Positions 7,690-16,254 of a stretch of 64,000 nt of DNA are shown here, piece by piece. The notes beneath the pieces are model-generated. The model was given only the letters and a program-made list of their open reading frames with translations. It did not search any database and was not told where the DNA came from. Location of the stretch: assembly GCA_031266615.1 (NCBI GenBank), contig JAISAR010000006.1:1-64000 (forward strand). Direction: 5' to 3'. Position 1 is the first letter of the stretch; each line of letters starts with the position of its first letter. The position numbers and the translations under genes were made by a program. Source of the DNA: Rickettsiales bacterium (lineage in GTDB: Bacteria > Pseudomonadota > Alphaproteobacteria > Rickettsiales > Anaplasmataceae).

Positions 7690-10600
7690 ATGAGTATTGT
7701 ATTTTATTGTAAAGAGTTTAATGACCATGACTTAGGCGATAGTGAAAGTCCTTTGAGAAAAAAGTTCAATGCAATAATTAAAGATTTAGAGGAAAATAAA
7801 TTTACATATCAGGGGAGTATAGAACTCATACCTAGTGATGGGGGTAATCAATATCTTCGGGCTAAATTAAGTTATAAGGGTAGGTTGTTGTTTACGCAGA
7901 CAAAGCACAACAACAAAGATATTTTTGTTATGTTAGAAGTAATTCCAAATCATGATTACCATAAGTCTAAATTCTTAACAAATAAAGAAAAAATAAAAAA
8001 CATAAAAATAATAGATCAAAACAGTAAAGAGGTTTCTGATAATGCAGATACAGTTGAGATTAAGGATGTTCAACGAGCTCATTGGTTAGGTAAGCTTGTT
8101 ACTTTCAGTGCAACGCAGGAAGATATAGTTGAAAGTGCTGGAAGGTGTGAATTACCTTTAGTTATTAGTGGAGCTGCTGGCAGTGGGAAGACATCAGTGG
8201 CTTTGGAGAGCCTGAGAAAGATAAAAGAGAGGTTCAAGGGAGGAAAAATTCTATATGTTACCAAATCCGAAAATCTTATAAAAGAGTCAAAAAAATTATT
8301 TGAGGATGAAACTACTGGTGAATTAAAGACTTATGTACCAGGGGAAATTGAGTTCTTATCTATTCATGAGTTTTTTGAAAAGATAATAAAAAAAGATCTA
8401 GAAGGAAAGAAGCCGATCAATAGAAGTAAATTTTTTTCATGGTTCAATGAAATATGCAAGAAAGATAAATTTAAAGAGTACAAAAAAGATGGAGAAAAAA
8501 TATTCGAAGAATTTACTGCTGTAATAGGTGGAGGAGGCTTATTAGGAGAAGACGGAAAAGGCCGATATGCTGAACAAGGAAATAGACAATCTATATTTCC
8601 TAAGGACAAAAGGGATAGTATTTATGATTTTTTTGAAGAATATAGGAAGTTCATAGAAGAAGATCGAGAATATTATGATCCTAATCTTATCGCTCATAGG
8701 TGTACTGGAGAAGAAATACGGATTTATGATGTGCTTGTCATAGATGAAGTCCAGGATTTGACTGAAAGCACATTAGGCTTAACATTGAAAAGTTTAAAAA
8801 ATGAAAGTAGGAGTAATTTTTTATTATGTGGTGATGTTAATCAAGTAATACATCCTAGTTTTTTCTCTCTATCTAAGTTACGATCTTTTCTCTGTGAATA
8901 TATAGAGAACAAAGGGTCAAAAGTTTTTTATACTCTTGAGAAGAACCATCGTAATAGTGAGCAAGTTATTGAATTAGCCAACCGTGCACTACACCTTAAG
9001 AACTATTGCTTTGCTTCAGAAGATAAAATGACAGCCGATGAAAAAGAAGCTTTTTTCACGAAAAGTGATACTAAGAACACAGGTAATGTCAGCTTTATTA
9101 CCAAGGATAAAGAACAAGAAATAGCAGAAAAAGTACCTAAATCCATAAATTGGGCTGTTCTAGTTCTGGATGATGAAAGTAAAAAAAATGCTAGTAAATT
9201 GTTTGATACTCCACTTGTGTTTAATATACATGAAGCCAAAGGTTTGGAGTTTGAGAATGTGATTCTTTACAAATTTATGTCCTGTAAGGCTTACAATGAA
9301 ATATGGAATATAATATGCCCAGATAAAGGTAAGAGGGAGATTGAAAATACTATTAATAAAGTCCGTGATTCATATAACGAAAAGGACGTTAATACTTCAA
9401 GAAATAAGGATAAGGAAAATAAATCTTTTGAAAAGTATAAGTTTTATATGAATGCTCTGTATGTTGGAGTTACTCGTGCTATTGATAGTGTCTATATCAT
9501 AGACGATGAAAAACAGTGTAATTTATTGAAAGTAATAGAACCAGGGGAAACTGGTAACGTAGATATTGGAGATATCAAGAGAGAAGAATCTAGTCCTAAA
9601 GAATGGAAAGATAAGGCACTAGATTTAATAGATAAAGGAAACATAGAGCAAGCTAAAAATATAGCAAAAATATTATTAAACGAAAAAGAATATGCTCAAG
9701 AAATCATGAATGCATTAGAAACTAGGGGGTGTCACAAAGAAGCTCAAGAGTTACAGTTTTCTTTAGATAAGGATAAATCAGAGCAAGCAGTGAAATTGTT
9801 TCCAGAGTCAAGAATTGATACAGAGAATCCAAGTTCTCAGTCTTCTCAAGAACGCTCAATGGGTGATACAGAATCTAGGGTTCCAACAAAGGAAGCTGGG
9901 ACTGATCAAAAACGTAAGAGCAAAAAGCATAAAGCTAAACAGAACCTAAAGGAGAAGAAACTAAAATTAGAGGAAGACGAGCGTTTAATGGGTATAATAC
10001 GTAATGACGAAATAGGCCAATTTAAAACAATGGATATATCTCAGTATGATAAACAAGAGATGTTAGATTTAGCTTTAAAACACCGTAGTTTGTACATAGC
10101 CAGCTATTTAATTGAGTATAAAGGTTGTACTCTGAAAGACCCTAGTTTGCACATAGCTAACCGTTCAACTAAGGATAAAGAGCTCACTTTTTTACATGTG
10201 GCAGCAAGAGAAGGTCATAAGGGTGTAGTTGCACTTCTTCTGGATAAAGGAGCTAAGGTTAATGCTGAAACTGAGAAAGGTCATACTCCTTTACATATAG
10301 CAGCAGGAAATGGTCATAAGGATGTAGTTAAACTTCTTCTGGATAAAGGAGCTAAGATTAGTGCTAAGGCTGAGATAGGTCTTACTTCTTTACATATAGC
10401 AGCAGAAGGTGGTCATAAGGATGTAGTTGCACTTCTTTTGGATAAAGGAGCTGAGGTTAATGCTGAAGCTAATACAGGTCATACTCCTTTACATATAGCA
10501 GCAGAAAATGATCGTAAGGATGTAGTTGCACTTCTTCTGGATAAAGGAGCTAAAGTTAATGCTGAAACTAAGAAAGGTTATACTCCTTTACATATAGCAG

Positions 10601-11181
10601 CAGAAAGTGGTCATAAGGATGTAGTTGCACTTCTTTTAGATAAAGGAGCTGAGGTTAATGCTAAAACTAATACAGGTTATACCCCTTTGGCATTAGCGCT
10701 AGAACATAGCTATTCTAAGGTAGTGGACCTTTTGCTTGCTAACCCAAATATTAATGTTGGTTGTATAGAAGTTAGATCTGTTAAGAAGAAAGAAGATCAG
10801 GGGAAACTTATTCAAAAATCAGTTCAAGATCGCAAGTTGTTTTACAAGGTAAAAGAAGCGGCAGAAGAAAAAGATGAGAGTAAGCTAGATAAATTACTAG
10901 AGGAGATAAAGGATTTATTAAAACCAGAAGGTAAATATGGTTTTAAGCCAAGCTTGAATTACTCTCCAGATGATGAAAATACGACCATTAAAATTGCTAT
11001 TAAAAGTGGTGGAAAGATATTGCAGCTCTTATATGATTATGCCGAGAAGAATATAGGTGCAGATACTAAAATATTTAAACAACTCAAACATGCTAAAGAA
11101 CAACAAGAAAATTTTCAGTCTATGAGTGATCTTTGTGATATTTCTGTTTCTAGCCATTTGACTCGAACTCAAGGCTTTTAG
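7690..11181 (+). CDS. UvrD-like SF1 helicase fused to ankyrin repeats
   Basis: 1163 residues with AGAGGAG before the ATG. Residues 1-100 include a strand-rich YKGRLLFTQTKHNNKDIFVM segment that looks like the RelE/ParE fold. The helicase core has Walker A GAAGSGKTS (about 160-168), Walker B VIDEVQD (about 349-355), LCGDVNQ, the motif IV-like LEKNHRNSEQV, HEAKGLEFENV and the motif VI YVGVTRA (about 590). A Lys-rich linker follows, then about six ankyrin repeats (about 833-1005) built on nearly identical 99-base DNA repeats, and a helical tail. All SF1 motifs look intact, so ATPase or helicase activity is plausible. The mix resembles animal TPR-and-ankyrin helicase-like proteins such as TRANK1 and occurs in Wolbachia. 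The target is unknown. Confidence 0.85.
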   Translation: MSIVFYCKEFNDHDLGDSESPLRKKFNAIIKDLEENKFTYQGSIELIPSDGGNQYLRAKLSYKGRLLFTQTKHNNKDIFVMLEVIPNHDYHKSKFLTNKEKIKNIKIIDQNSKEVSDNADTVEIKDVQRAHWLGKLVTFSATQEDIVESAGRCELPLVISGAAGSGKTSVALESLRKIKERFKGGKILYVTKSENLIKESKKLFEDETTGELKTYVPGEIEFLSIHEFFEKIIKKDLEGKKPINRSKFFSWFNEICKKDKFKEYKKDGEKIFEEFTAVIGGGGLLGEDGKGRYAEQGNRQSIFPKDKRDSIYDFFEEYRKFIEEDREYYDPNLIAHRCTGEEIRIYDVLVIDEVQDLTESTLGLTLKSLKNESRSNFLLCGDVNQVIHPSFFSLSKLRSFLCEYIENKGSKVFYTLEKNHRNSEQVIELANRALHLKNYCFASEDKMTADEKEAFFTKSDTKNTGNVSFITKDKEQEIAEKVPKSINWAVLVLDDESKKNASKLFDTPLVFNIHEAKGLEFENVILYKFMSCKAYNEIWNIICPDKGKREIENTINKVRDSYNEKDVNTSRNKDKENKSFEKYKFYMNALYVGVTRAIDSVYIIDDEKQCNLLKVIEPGETGNVDIGDIKREESSPKEWKDKALDLIDKGNIEQAKNIAKILLNEKEYAQEIMNALETRGCHKEAQELQFSLDKDKSEQAVKLFPESRIDTENPSSQSSQERSMGDTESRVPTKEAGTDQKRKSKKHKAKQNLKEKKLKLEEDERLMGIIRNDEIGQFKTMDISQYDKQEMLDLALKHRSLYIASYLIEYKGCTLKDPSLHIANRSTKDKELTFLHVAAREGHKGVVALLLDKGAKVNAETEKGHTPLHIAAGNGHKDVVKLLLDKGAKISAKAEIGLTSLHIAAEGGHKDVVALLLDKGAEVNAEANTGHTPLHIAAENDRKDVVALLLDKGAKVNAETKKGYTPLHIAAESGHKDVVALLLDKGAEVNAKTNTGYTPLALALEHSYSKVVDLLLANPNINVGCIEVRSVKKKEDQGKLIQKSVQDRKLFYKVKEAAEEKDESKLDKLLEEIKDLLKPEGKYGFKPSLNYSPDDENTTIKIAIKSGGKILQLLYDYAEKNIGADTKIFKQLKHAKEQQENFQSMSDLCDISVSSHLTRTQGF
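10190..10690 (+). repeat. Five near-identical 99-bp ankyrin-coding tandem repeats
   Basis: Successive 33-codon units repeat the same bases, for example CTTCTTCTGGATAAAGGAGC and CCTTTACATATAGCAGCAG, with few substitutions. Identity is far higher than between repeats of the other ankyrin genes here, implying recent expansion or gene conversion within the gene. Confidence 0.85.
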
Positions 11182-11538
11182 TTAGAAGAAAAGAGAAATT
11201 TCATACACAATCACTGACATTTTCCCTTAAGTTGACGCCATTGAATGAACAGATGCTTTTATCCAGGCTTTAATGGGTATTATAAGCGTTCGTTGGTTGT
11301 GATAGTGTTTTCTTACCTTTTTGATTAATAAGCGCTTGTAATGCCCTTTAAAACTTGAATGAAAGGCATCTCTAACAATTCCACTACTGCAAGATAAACT
11401 TACTAGTAAGTTTACAGTCATTTTTATTCGTTGTAAAGAAAAAATTTTGCATGAGGTTTTTAGAAAACCCAATTTTACAACAAGCTTTTCATGAACAAAT
11501 TGCTATTTTCAGAAACTTTTACAGACAGCTTAAAAAGA
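11182..11538. other. Convergent intergenic region with a 20-bp perfect palindrome
   Basis: The helicase (plus) and the replication gene (minus) converge here. TAAACTTACT followed by AGTAAGTTTA (11395-11414) is a perfect 20-bp palindrome, and an ATGCCCTTT / AAAGGCAT inverted repeat lies just before it (about 11341-11369). The palindrome may act as a protein-binding site or as part of a transcription end. An 81-codon minus-strand frame (11227-11472) crosses the region but has no recognisable family. Confidence 0.5.
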
Positions 11539-13650
11539 TTACCATAAAACAGCTAAATCCTTAATAGGCAAAACTGCACCATTTGCTGGTAAATAGTAAT
11601 GTGATGGTTTTATTAATTTATACTCTACTTTACCTTCTACTGAAACTTTAAGTTCCATGTCCTGCACACAAAGAAATCCATATTTAGAATTGGTACCTAG
11701 TACCCCGTATTCTTCAGCATTACGGAAAAATTTTATCTGTCCAAGAGTTGCAAGATTACTTATTCTTTCTCTGATGTTGCGTTCACTGCCAAGCCCTTCC
11801 TCTCCTTCAAAACGCTTTGCAAATTGTCCAGCAGTATAAATATTACCTCGATATGCTTCATTACGTATTAGATCCAAGATAACTTCATGTTTTCTTATCC
11901 ATTCCCGATCTAATTTTTTACTATATTGATCTCTGACTATCGGTTCTGAATTTAACACTGTATTATCATGTACAAATACTCCATTTTTCCAGTAAAGTGT
12001 TATTTGCTCATTACTGCATTGCGAATAGTTAGATTTTTTGCGTGATAAAATTCTCTCATCAGGAGAAGCATTAGCTTTATCTGGTCTAGTCAGATACCAA
12101 CGAGCCCTTACTGTGTTATTCCATGCTGTTGAACCACCTGTACCAGTTTTACGTGTTATTCCTGCATCAGAAGGGTGGGCAAGTAATAAAACGGCTCCTT
12201 TTATTGCTTCTGCTATGCTACCACAACAGGTTTGAATAAATTGTCTTACATGAGAGCGATCGTTTTCATTCCCTCCAAATAGGTCTGCTGCTGTATCTAA
12301 TATCACAAGCTTCGGCTGAAACGATTCAATGTCCTCAAGTAACTCTTGAAAGTAAGTAGTTAATTGACCGGTATCTTTGTTATTAAAAACTATGAGTTGA
12401 TTATTTTGCCCTGTTCTGGACCATAAGCCAACATTATCACGAAAATCAGGGGATTTCATACCTGATTGGTAAAATTCATTTATTGCACATTGCCGACGCC
12501 AAAGTTCTTCTTCATTGTCCTCACAAAACACACCATATGTCTTTATTTGTTCTAGATCTATTCCTAGCCAGGGTTTACCAGAAGCTGCAGCCATCATTAG
12601 TTGTTGAGCAAGAAGAGATTTTCCTACCCCACCATCACCATAGAGAGCTGTAACACTTTCCACAGGAAGCCAATCCTTAATAATCCATTTTTTTTCTGGA
12701 GGTGTGTCAGTCCAAACTGTAGTGTCAGTTCTTTTTGACTTTCTATAAGGGCTTTTGTTGTTAAGGATAAATTCTTCAACATTTATTCCTACACCATCTG
12801 CAACATCCCAACCTTTTGGCTTATCTTGCGGAATCTTTAAAATAGAAAGTGATGCAACTCCCAGACCAGAAAGCTTTTTTGCGGCTTTTTCAGCATAATC
12901 TTTCCCAGCATCATCATTATCTGGCCAAATGGTAACGTGTTTACCTTTAAGCGGTGACCAGTCGGTTTTTTCAATAGGTGCTTTTGCTCCAAACATTGCT
13001 GTCGTTGCTGTGATTCCTTGTTCTATGAGGGCTTCAGCACATTTTTCTCCTTCTACCAATATAACTCTTTCAGATTCAATGATGCCTGGAATGTTATACA
13101 GAGGTCTTATCTCAGGCGCAGTAAAGGTAGACTTTTTAGCATCGAATGGTTGATAACTTTTTCCTGAAGCAGTATCATAACGATATTTACTGGCAATCAA
13201 CTGGTTATCCCGATCAAGATAGTCCCATCGAGTTATTTTCTTTTGTTCCTGTGCAAGTGGTTTGTTACATCCTAGCCATTCGCTTATCGAAGCCATGACC
13301 TGAGGAAACTCTGTCCTTGCGCTTTTCCCATGTACAACTGCCCAAAGATCGATAATATCACCACCTTCTCCTGTGGCAAAGTCAATCCATAACCCGACTT
13401 TACCATATGCTAATTCCACTTTGAGGCTCCTTCCTCTATTACCTTGTACATCACCTATATAAAACTTATCACCATGAAACGTTCCTCTTGGAAATAAATA
13501 AGAAAGGCATGCTCTTATATTTAATAATAGTTGTCCTTTAATCTCTCCTACATCAAATTGCTCTGATGGCTCTACAATATTGTTAAAATCATAATATTCA
13601 TTGTTTAAAGTATTTTTTTGCTTGACATCAGTTAAAAAATCTTGTACCAT
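11539..13650 (-). CDS. Phage WO replication protein: TOPRIM primase-like plus RepA/RecA-like AAA ATPase
   Basis: 703 residues. The N-terminal 300 residues hold a primase-like part with a TOPRIM core: VILVEGEKCAEAL, then TIWPDNDDAGKDYA with the DxD-type acidic pair. From about 320, an AAA_25/RepA-like ATPase has Walker A GDGGVGKS, a 'GVFCEDNEEELWRRQ' segment and Walker B LVILDTAADLFGG. The C-terminus is winged-helix-like. Together this suggests helicase loading or priming for phage DNA replication. The start is supported by AAAGGAG upstream. A truncated paralogue of the ATPase lies at 14701-15429 on the other strand. Confidence 0.88.
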   Translation of the reverse strand: MVQDFLTDVKQKNTLNNEYYDFNNIVEPSEQFDVGEIKGQLLLNIRACLSYLFPRGTFHGDKFYIGDVQGNRGRSLKVELAYGKVGLWIDFATGEGGDIIDLWAVVHGKSARTEFPQVMASISEWLGCNKPLAQEQKKITRWDYLDRDNQLIASKYRYDTASGKSYQPFDAKKSTFTAPEIRPLYNIPGIIESERVILVEGEKCAEALIEQGITATTAMFGAKAPIEKTDWSPLKGKHVTIWPDNDDAGKDYAEKAAKKLSGLGVASLSILKIPQDKPKGWDVADGVGINVEEFILNNKSPYRKSKRTDTTVWTDTPPEKKWIIKDWLPVESVTALYGDGGVGKSLLAQQLMMAAASGKPWLGIDLEQIKTYGVFCEDNEEELWRRQCAINEFYQSGMKSPDFRDNVGLWSRTGQNNQLIVFNNKDTGQLTTYFQELLEDIESFQPKLVILDTAADLFGGNENDRSHVRQFIQTCCGSIAEAIKGAVLLLAHPSDAGITRKTGTGGSTAWNNTVRARWYLTRPDKANASPDERILSRKKSNYSQCSNEQITLYWKNGVFVHDNTVLNSEPIVRDQYSKKLDREWIRKHEVILDLIRNEAYRGNIYTAGQFAKRFEGEEGLGSERNIRERISNLATLGQIKFFRNAEEYGVLGTNSKYGFLCVQDMELKVSVEGKVEYKLIKPSHYYLPANGAVLPIKDLAVLW

Positions 13651-13692
13651 AAATTGAAACTCCTTTTGATATTAGACATTTGAAAGGTTTTT

Positions 13693-13741
13693 GAGTAAGG
13701 CTCTCTTGGTCTGGTCTTACTCTTTTACTATATAAGTAAAA
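13693..13741. promoter_or_regulatory. Two adjacent perfect inverted repeats in the leader of the replication gene
   Basis: GAGTAAG (13693-13699) pairs with CTTACTC (13716-13722); directly beside it TTTTACT (13723-13729) pairs with AGTAAAA (13735-13741) around a 5-base centre. Both lie 40-90 bases upstream of the start codon at 13650. They look like operators or a structured leader; which one cannot be told from sequence. Confidence 0.5.
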
Positions 13742-14700
13742 ACTATGATGGGGGTTCTCTTGGCAAAGTTTGAAAAATATGTTAGGAAATAAAAGAGGAT
13801 AAGACTTTTAATGTCTTTTTCTTTTGAGTAAAAATACTCTGCTATAATTCTACTATATTTTTTTTACTATGTCAACTCTTTATTTATGTTGATATATATT
13901 ACATAGTTATAATATGTAATATATTATATATATATATAAGGAAATTTGCCATTTAACATTTTGGCCAAATCTCCCCATATACGCAGCTTTGAGACTGATT
14001 GGCAAAATTACCAAATGAAATTTTGTTTGCCATTTGAAATTCCTTTAAAGTATTGATTTTCCTGTATTTCTTCTTGTAGACTCATTTGGTTATTTGGTAA
14101 ATTTGCCAAATGATTTGCATTTTGAAGCTTGTTGTAAATATACTTATTTGGTGATAACAGTTGCTTGTAATTTACCTTCATGAATTAGGTTAATATAACT
14201 AAGCATTTTCATTCTCACAATGATTACTCTACTTCCCGATACACAAGAATGATTTGCATTTTATTTAAGATAAATTAAAAAACTATTGACATATAGACTT
14301 GATTGTGCTATAATTACAATTGGTTGGGCTTCCTAATTATTCAAAAGTGAAAATTCATAGATAGTCTTCCTATTTGATAAAAAAAACTTATTTTTGATGA
14401 CTTGGAGTATTTCACTATTTAGTAGTTTAAGCTTGTAATAGCTTTAGATTTATTTGGAGGAGATAAAGAAAGTCTTTTCCACACATAGCAAGCTGTGCTG
14501 TTTTACTATGCAAAAATAGAACAGGAGTATCAAAATTTCACATACACATTTCTTGAGAAAAAAGTAAAAAATCAATCCTTAAACATGGGGGCTGTAAAAT
14601 AGAATGTGTAACGATCCAAAGCGATATCACGGAGGTATAGTATGCATTAATGTATCTTGAAGAAACTGTAGACTAATTATGTTAATATTTTGGTAATTTT
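13742..14700. repeat. AT-rich non-coding region with TTTGCCAAAT-type repeats; candidate origin or operator array
   Basis: Copies of a motif near TTTGCCAAATG appear in both orientations: around 13944-13955 (TTTGCCATTT), 13959-13970 (TTTTGGCCAAAT), 14000-14018 (TTGGCAAAATTACCAAATG), 14026-14038 (TTTGCCATTTG) and 14082-14112 (ATTTGG...TTTGCCAAATG). A run of TA dinucleotides lies at 13921-13938. The region sits between the divergent replication gene and its decayed paralogue. Iteron-like repeats beside an AT-rich run suggest a phage origin, but no test is possible here. From 14160 to 14700 I see no supported feature. Confidence 0.45.
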
Positions 14701-15470
14701 ATGATCGATGTAGTAGATTTTTCAAAATGTGTTGGGTTACTCCCAAAAAGGGAATTTGTACCGCAAAATACGTGGCTCACCATAGGTGATGTCTTGCTTC
14801 TCAAAGGCAAATTTAAAGTTGGCAAATCTCTGTTTGTTCAACAATTAATGACAGCAGTTGCCACTGGACGAACTTGGTTTAATGAGTACGTCGGACAAAT
14901 AAAAACATATGGTGTATTTTGTGAAGATGATGAAGCAAAACTCTTGCATAGACAATACACAATAAATGAATTTTACAAATTAAATATGAAATCTCCTGAC
15001 CTTATCAATAATGTCCGTTTATTGCCTAGAACAGTAGGAGATAACTTACTTATGGTTTTTGATGATAAAAATATAGGTCGACTGACCCCCTACTTTGAAG
15101 AGCTGCTAAAGGATCTACAATCGTTCCAACCAAAGCTTGTGGTATTGGACTCAGCTTCAGATTTGTTTTGGGGAAATGAAGATAATCAGTTACACTTTAG
15201 ACAATTTGTTCAGAATTGTTGTGCTCGCATAGCAAGGAGAGTGAATTGTGCTGTTTTATTGTGTAAACACGATAACTCAGAGGAAGTGGAAGACCGGGAT
15301 GATAAAGTATGGCATTTGATCAAACGAGAAAGTATAAGTGAAAAACGTGAGTTTTACGGTTATGGTATTCGCCGTTTGGAATGTTATAAGGACAAAATTT
15401 TTCATAGTGTAGGGGATTATTTTATATAGGGTGAAAGATAACTTCGGCAAACAAGAGCTATTTTCAAAGA
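14701..15470 (+). pseudogene. Truncated paralogue of the replication ATPase
   Basis: The 242-codon frame (14701-15429) aligns with the ATPase half of the 703-residue replication protein: KVGKSLFVQQLMTAVATGR, IKTYGVFCEDDEAKLLHRQ and PKLVVLDSASDLF match equivalent segments. It lacks the whole primase half and the proper C-terminus. Translated bases just after the stop (about 15420-15470) still resemble the family (DNFGKQELFFKDGV-like), so the frame is broken near 15429. No ribosome site precedes the ATG. Walker A is altered to KFKVGKS. A decayed gene is the simplest reading. Confidence 0.7.
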
Positions 15471-15551
15471 TGGGGTAATTCAAAGTGGTAGTGAAAGTTT
15501 TCATGGTAACCGCTTCAGTGGAGGTGGCATGTGTTTCTTAAGTTTTCGTAA

Positions 15552-15794
15552 TTGCTTTGGGGCATAAGTTCACTGCAGTATATTTTGAAGAAGTAAGAAG
15601 ACACCTTTGCTACCCATTGTTGTGGTAGTTTTCTTGCCATTTTAATTGCTTAGTACGGAAAGAAAAACATTTCCTATAAGGGTGTCTCTGTCAAAACTAT
15701 AAAACGTTTTATCACAGGCAAAGGTTTTTCTCCTCAAAGCGATAGTGAGGTCGATGCCCTGGCGTTGATATTTTACATAATGAATTTTCGTTGA
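15552..15794 (+). pseudogene. RuvC-like Holliday junction resolvase relic
   Basis: Reading across frames, pieces align with phage RuvC-like resolvases: a YFEEVRRHL segment near 15580, a cell of W-C-residues, then KGVSVKTIKRFITGKG followed by DSEVDALALIFYIMNF ending at TGA 15792-15794. The 'tIK.f.TGkG' and 'DA.al' signatures are characteristic. At least one frameshift and in-frame stops break it and there is no start. Confidence 0.65.
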
Positions 15795-16022
15795 TACTTC
15801 AGTGTTAATATTTATATTAGAGCCTGAGTAGAGCTCTGGAATTAGGAAATGGGGTTTTATAACAACAAAATGGGGTGAAATGCGGGTCCTTCCCGCCTCC
15901 CAGGCTGATTCGGAAACGAAAAGCCCGGGTCGTCTCTAGCGTCAGACATATTTTAATTATTAACTTTTTAATAAATCGTTAAGAATCTATACCTAGTAAT
16001 TTAATAAACAAGTAATAAATTT
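15795..16022. other. Gene-free stretch containing a small GC-rich island
   Basis: Bases 15880-15945 are markedly richer in G and C than the surroundings and include a GCGGG/CCCGC hairpin (about 15882-15896) and GCCCGGG. No coding frame or tRNA-like cloverleaf is seen. It may be a fragment of foreign or structured-RNA origin. Confidence 0.4.
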
Positions 16023-16106
16023 ATGAATTTAGTAATAAACTACCATCCTATTGACAGCCTCACCGAATACGAACGCAATCCTCGTCATATCAATTTTCAT
16101 AAATAA
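16023..16106 (+). pseudogene. Start of a ParB-like/DNA methylase gene, truncated
   Basis: ATG at 16023 opens a 26-27-codon frame with HPIDSLTEYERNPR, the typical opening of phage ParB-like N-terminal domains fused to DNA methylases. It stops at once. Only the 5' end of the gene remains. Confidence 0.5.
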
Positions 16107-16198
16107 TGGAACAAATCAAATTGCAGGTTTGAGCCAGTTTATCATGTTTGCCTTCCCAATGTAGAATGTTGGTATAATACCTTACGTTATGAAGATAC

Positions 16199-16254
16199 AA
16201 TTACCGGCCTTTCGGTAGATGAAATAAAACAACTTCAGGAAGAAATAATCTAGT
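16199..16254 (+). pseudogene. 3' end fragment of an Rpn-family (PD-(D/E)XK transposase-like) gene
   Basis: The translation ITGLSVDEIKQLQEEI then stop matches the C-terminus of Wolbachia Rpn-type proteins. The bases are identical over about 48 positions to 55267-55314, where a longer Rpn relic lies. In both places the fragment touches the 3' end of a toxin-tail coding sequence on the other strand. Confidence 0.7.

Noticed and set aside
10190..10690. Regular repeats resembling a CRISPR array
   Set aside because: The period is 99 bases in one open frame and encodes ankyrin repeats; no spacers or cas genes.
11227..11472. 81-codon minus-strand frame in the convergent gap
   Set aside because: No recognisable family, no ribosome site and it crosses the palindrome; not supported as a gene, though it cannot be excluded.
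15880..15945. GC-rich island as a tRNA gene
   Set aside because: No cloverleaf or T-loop GGTTCGA-type sequence is present, only a short hairpin.
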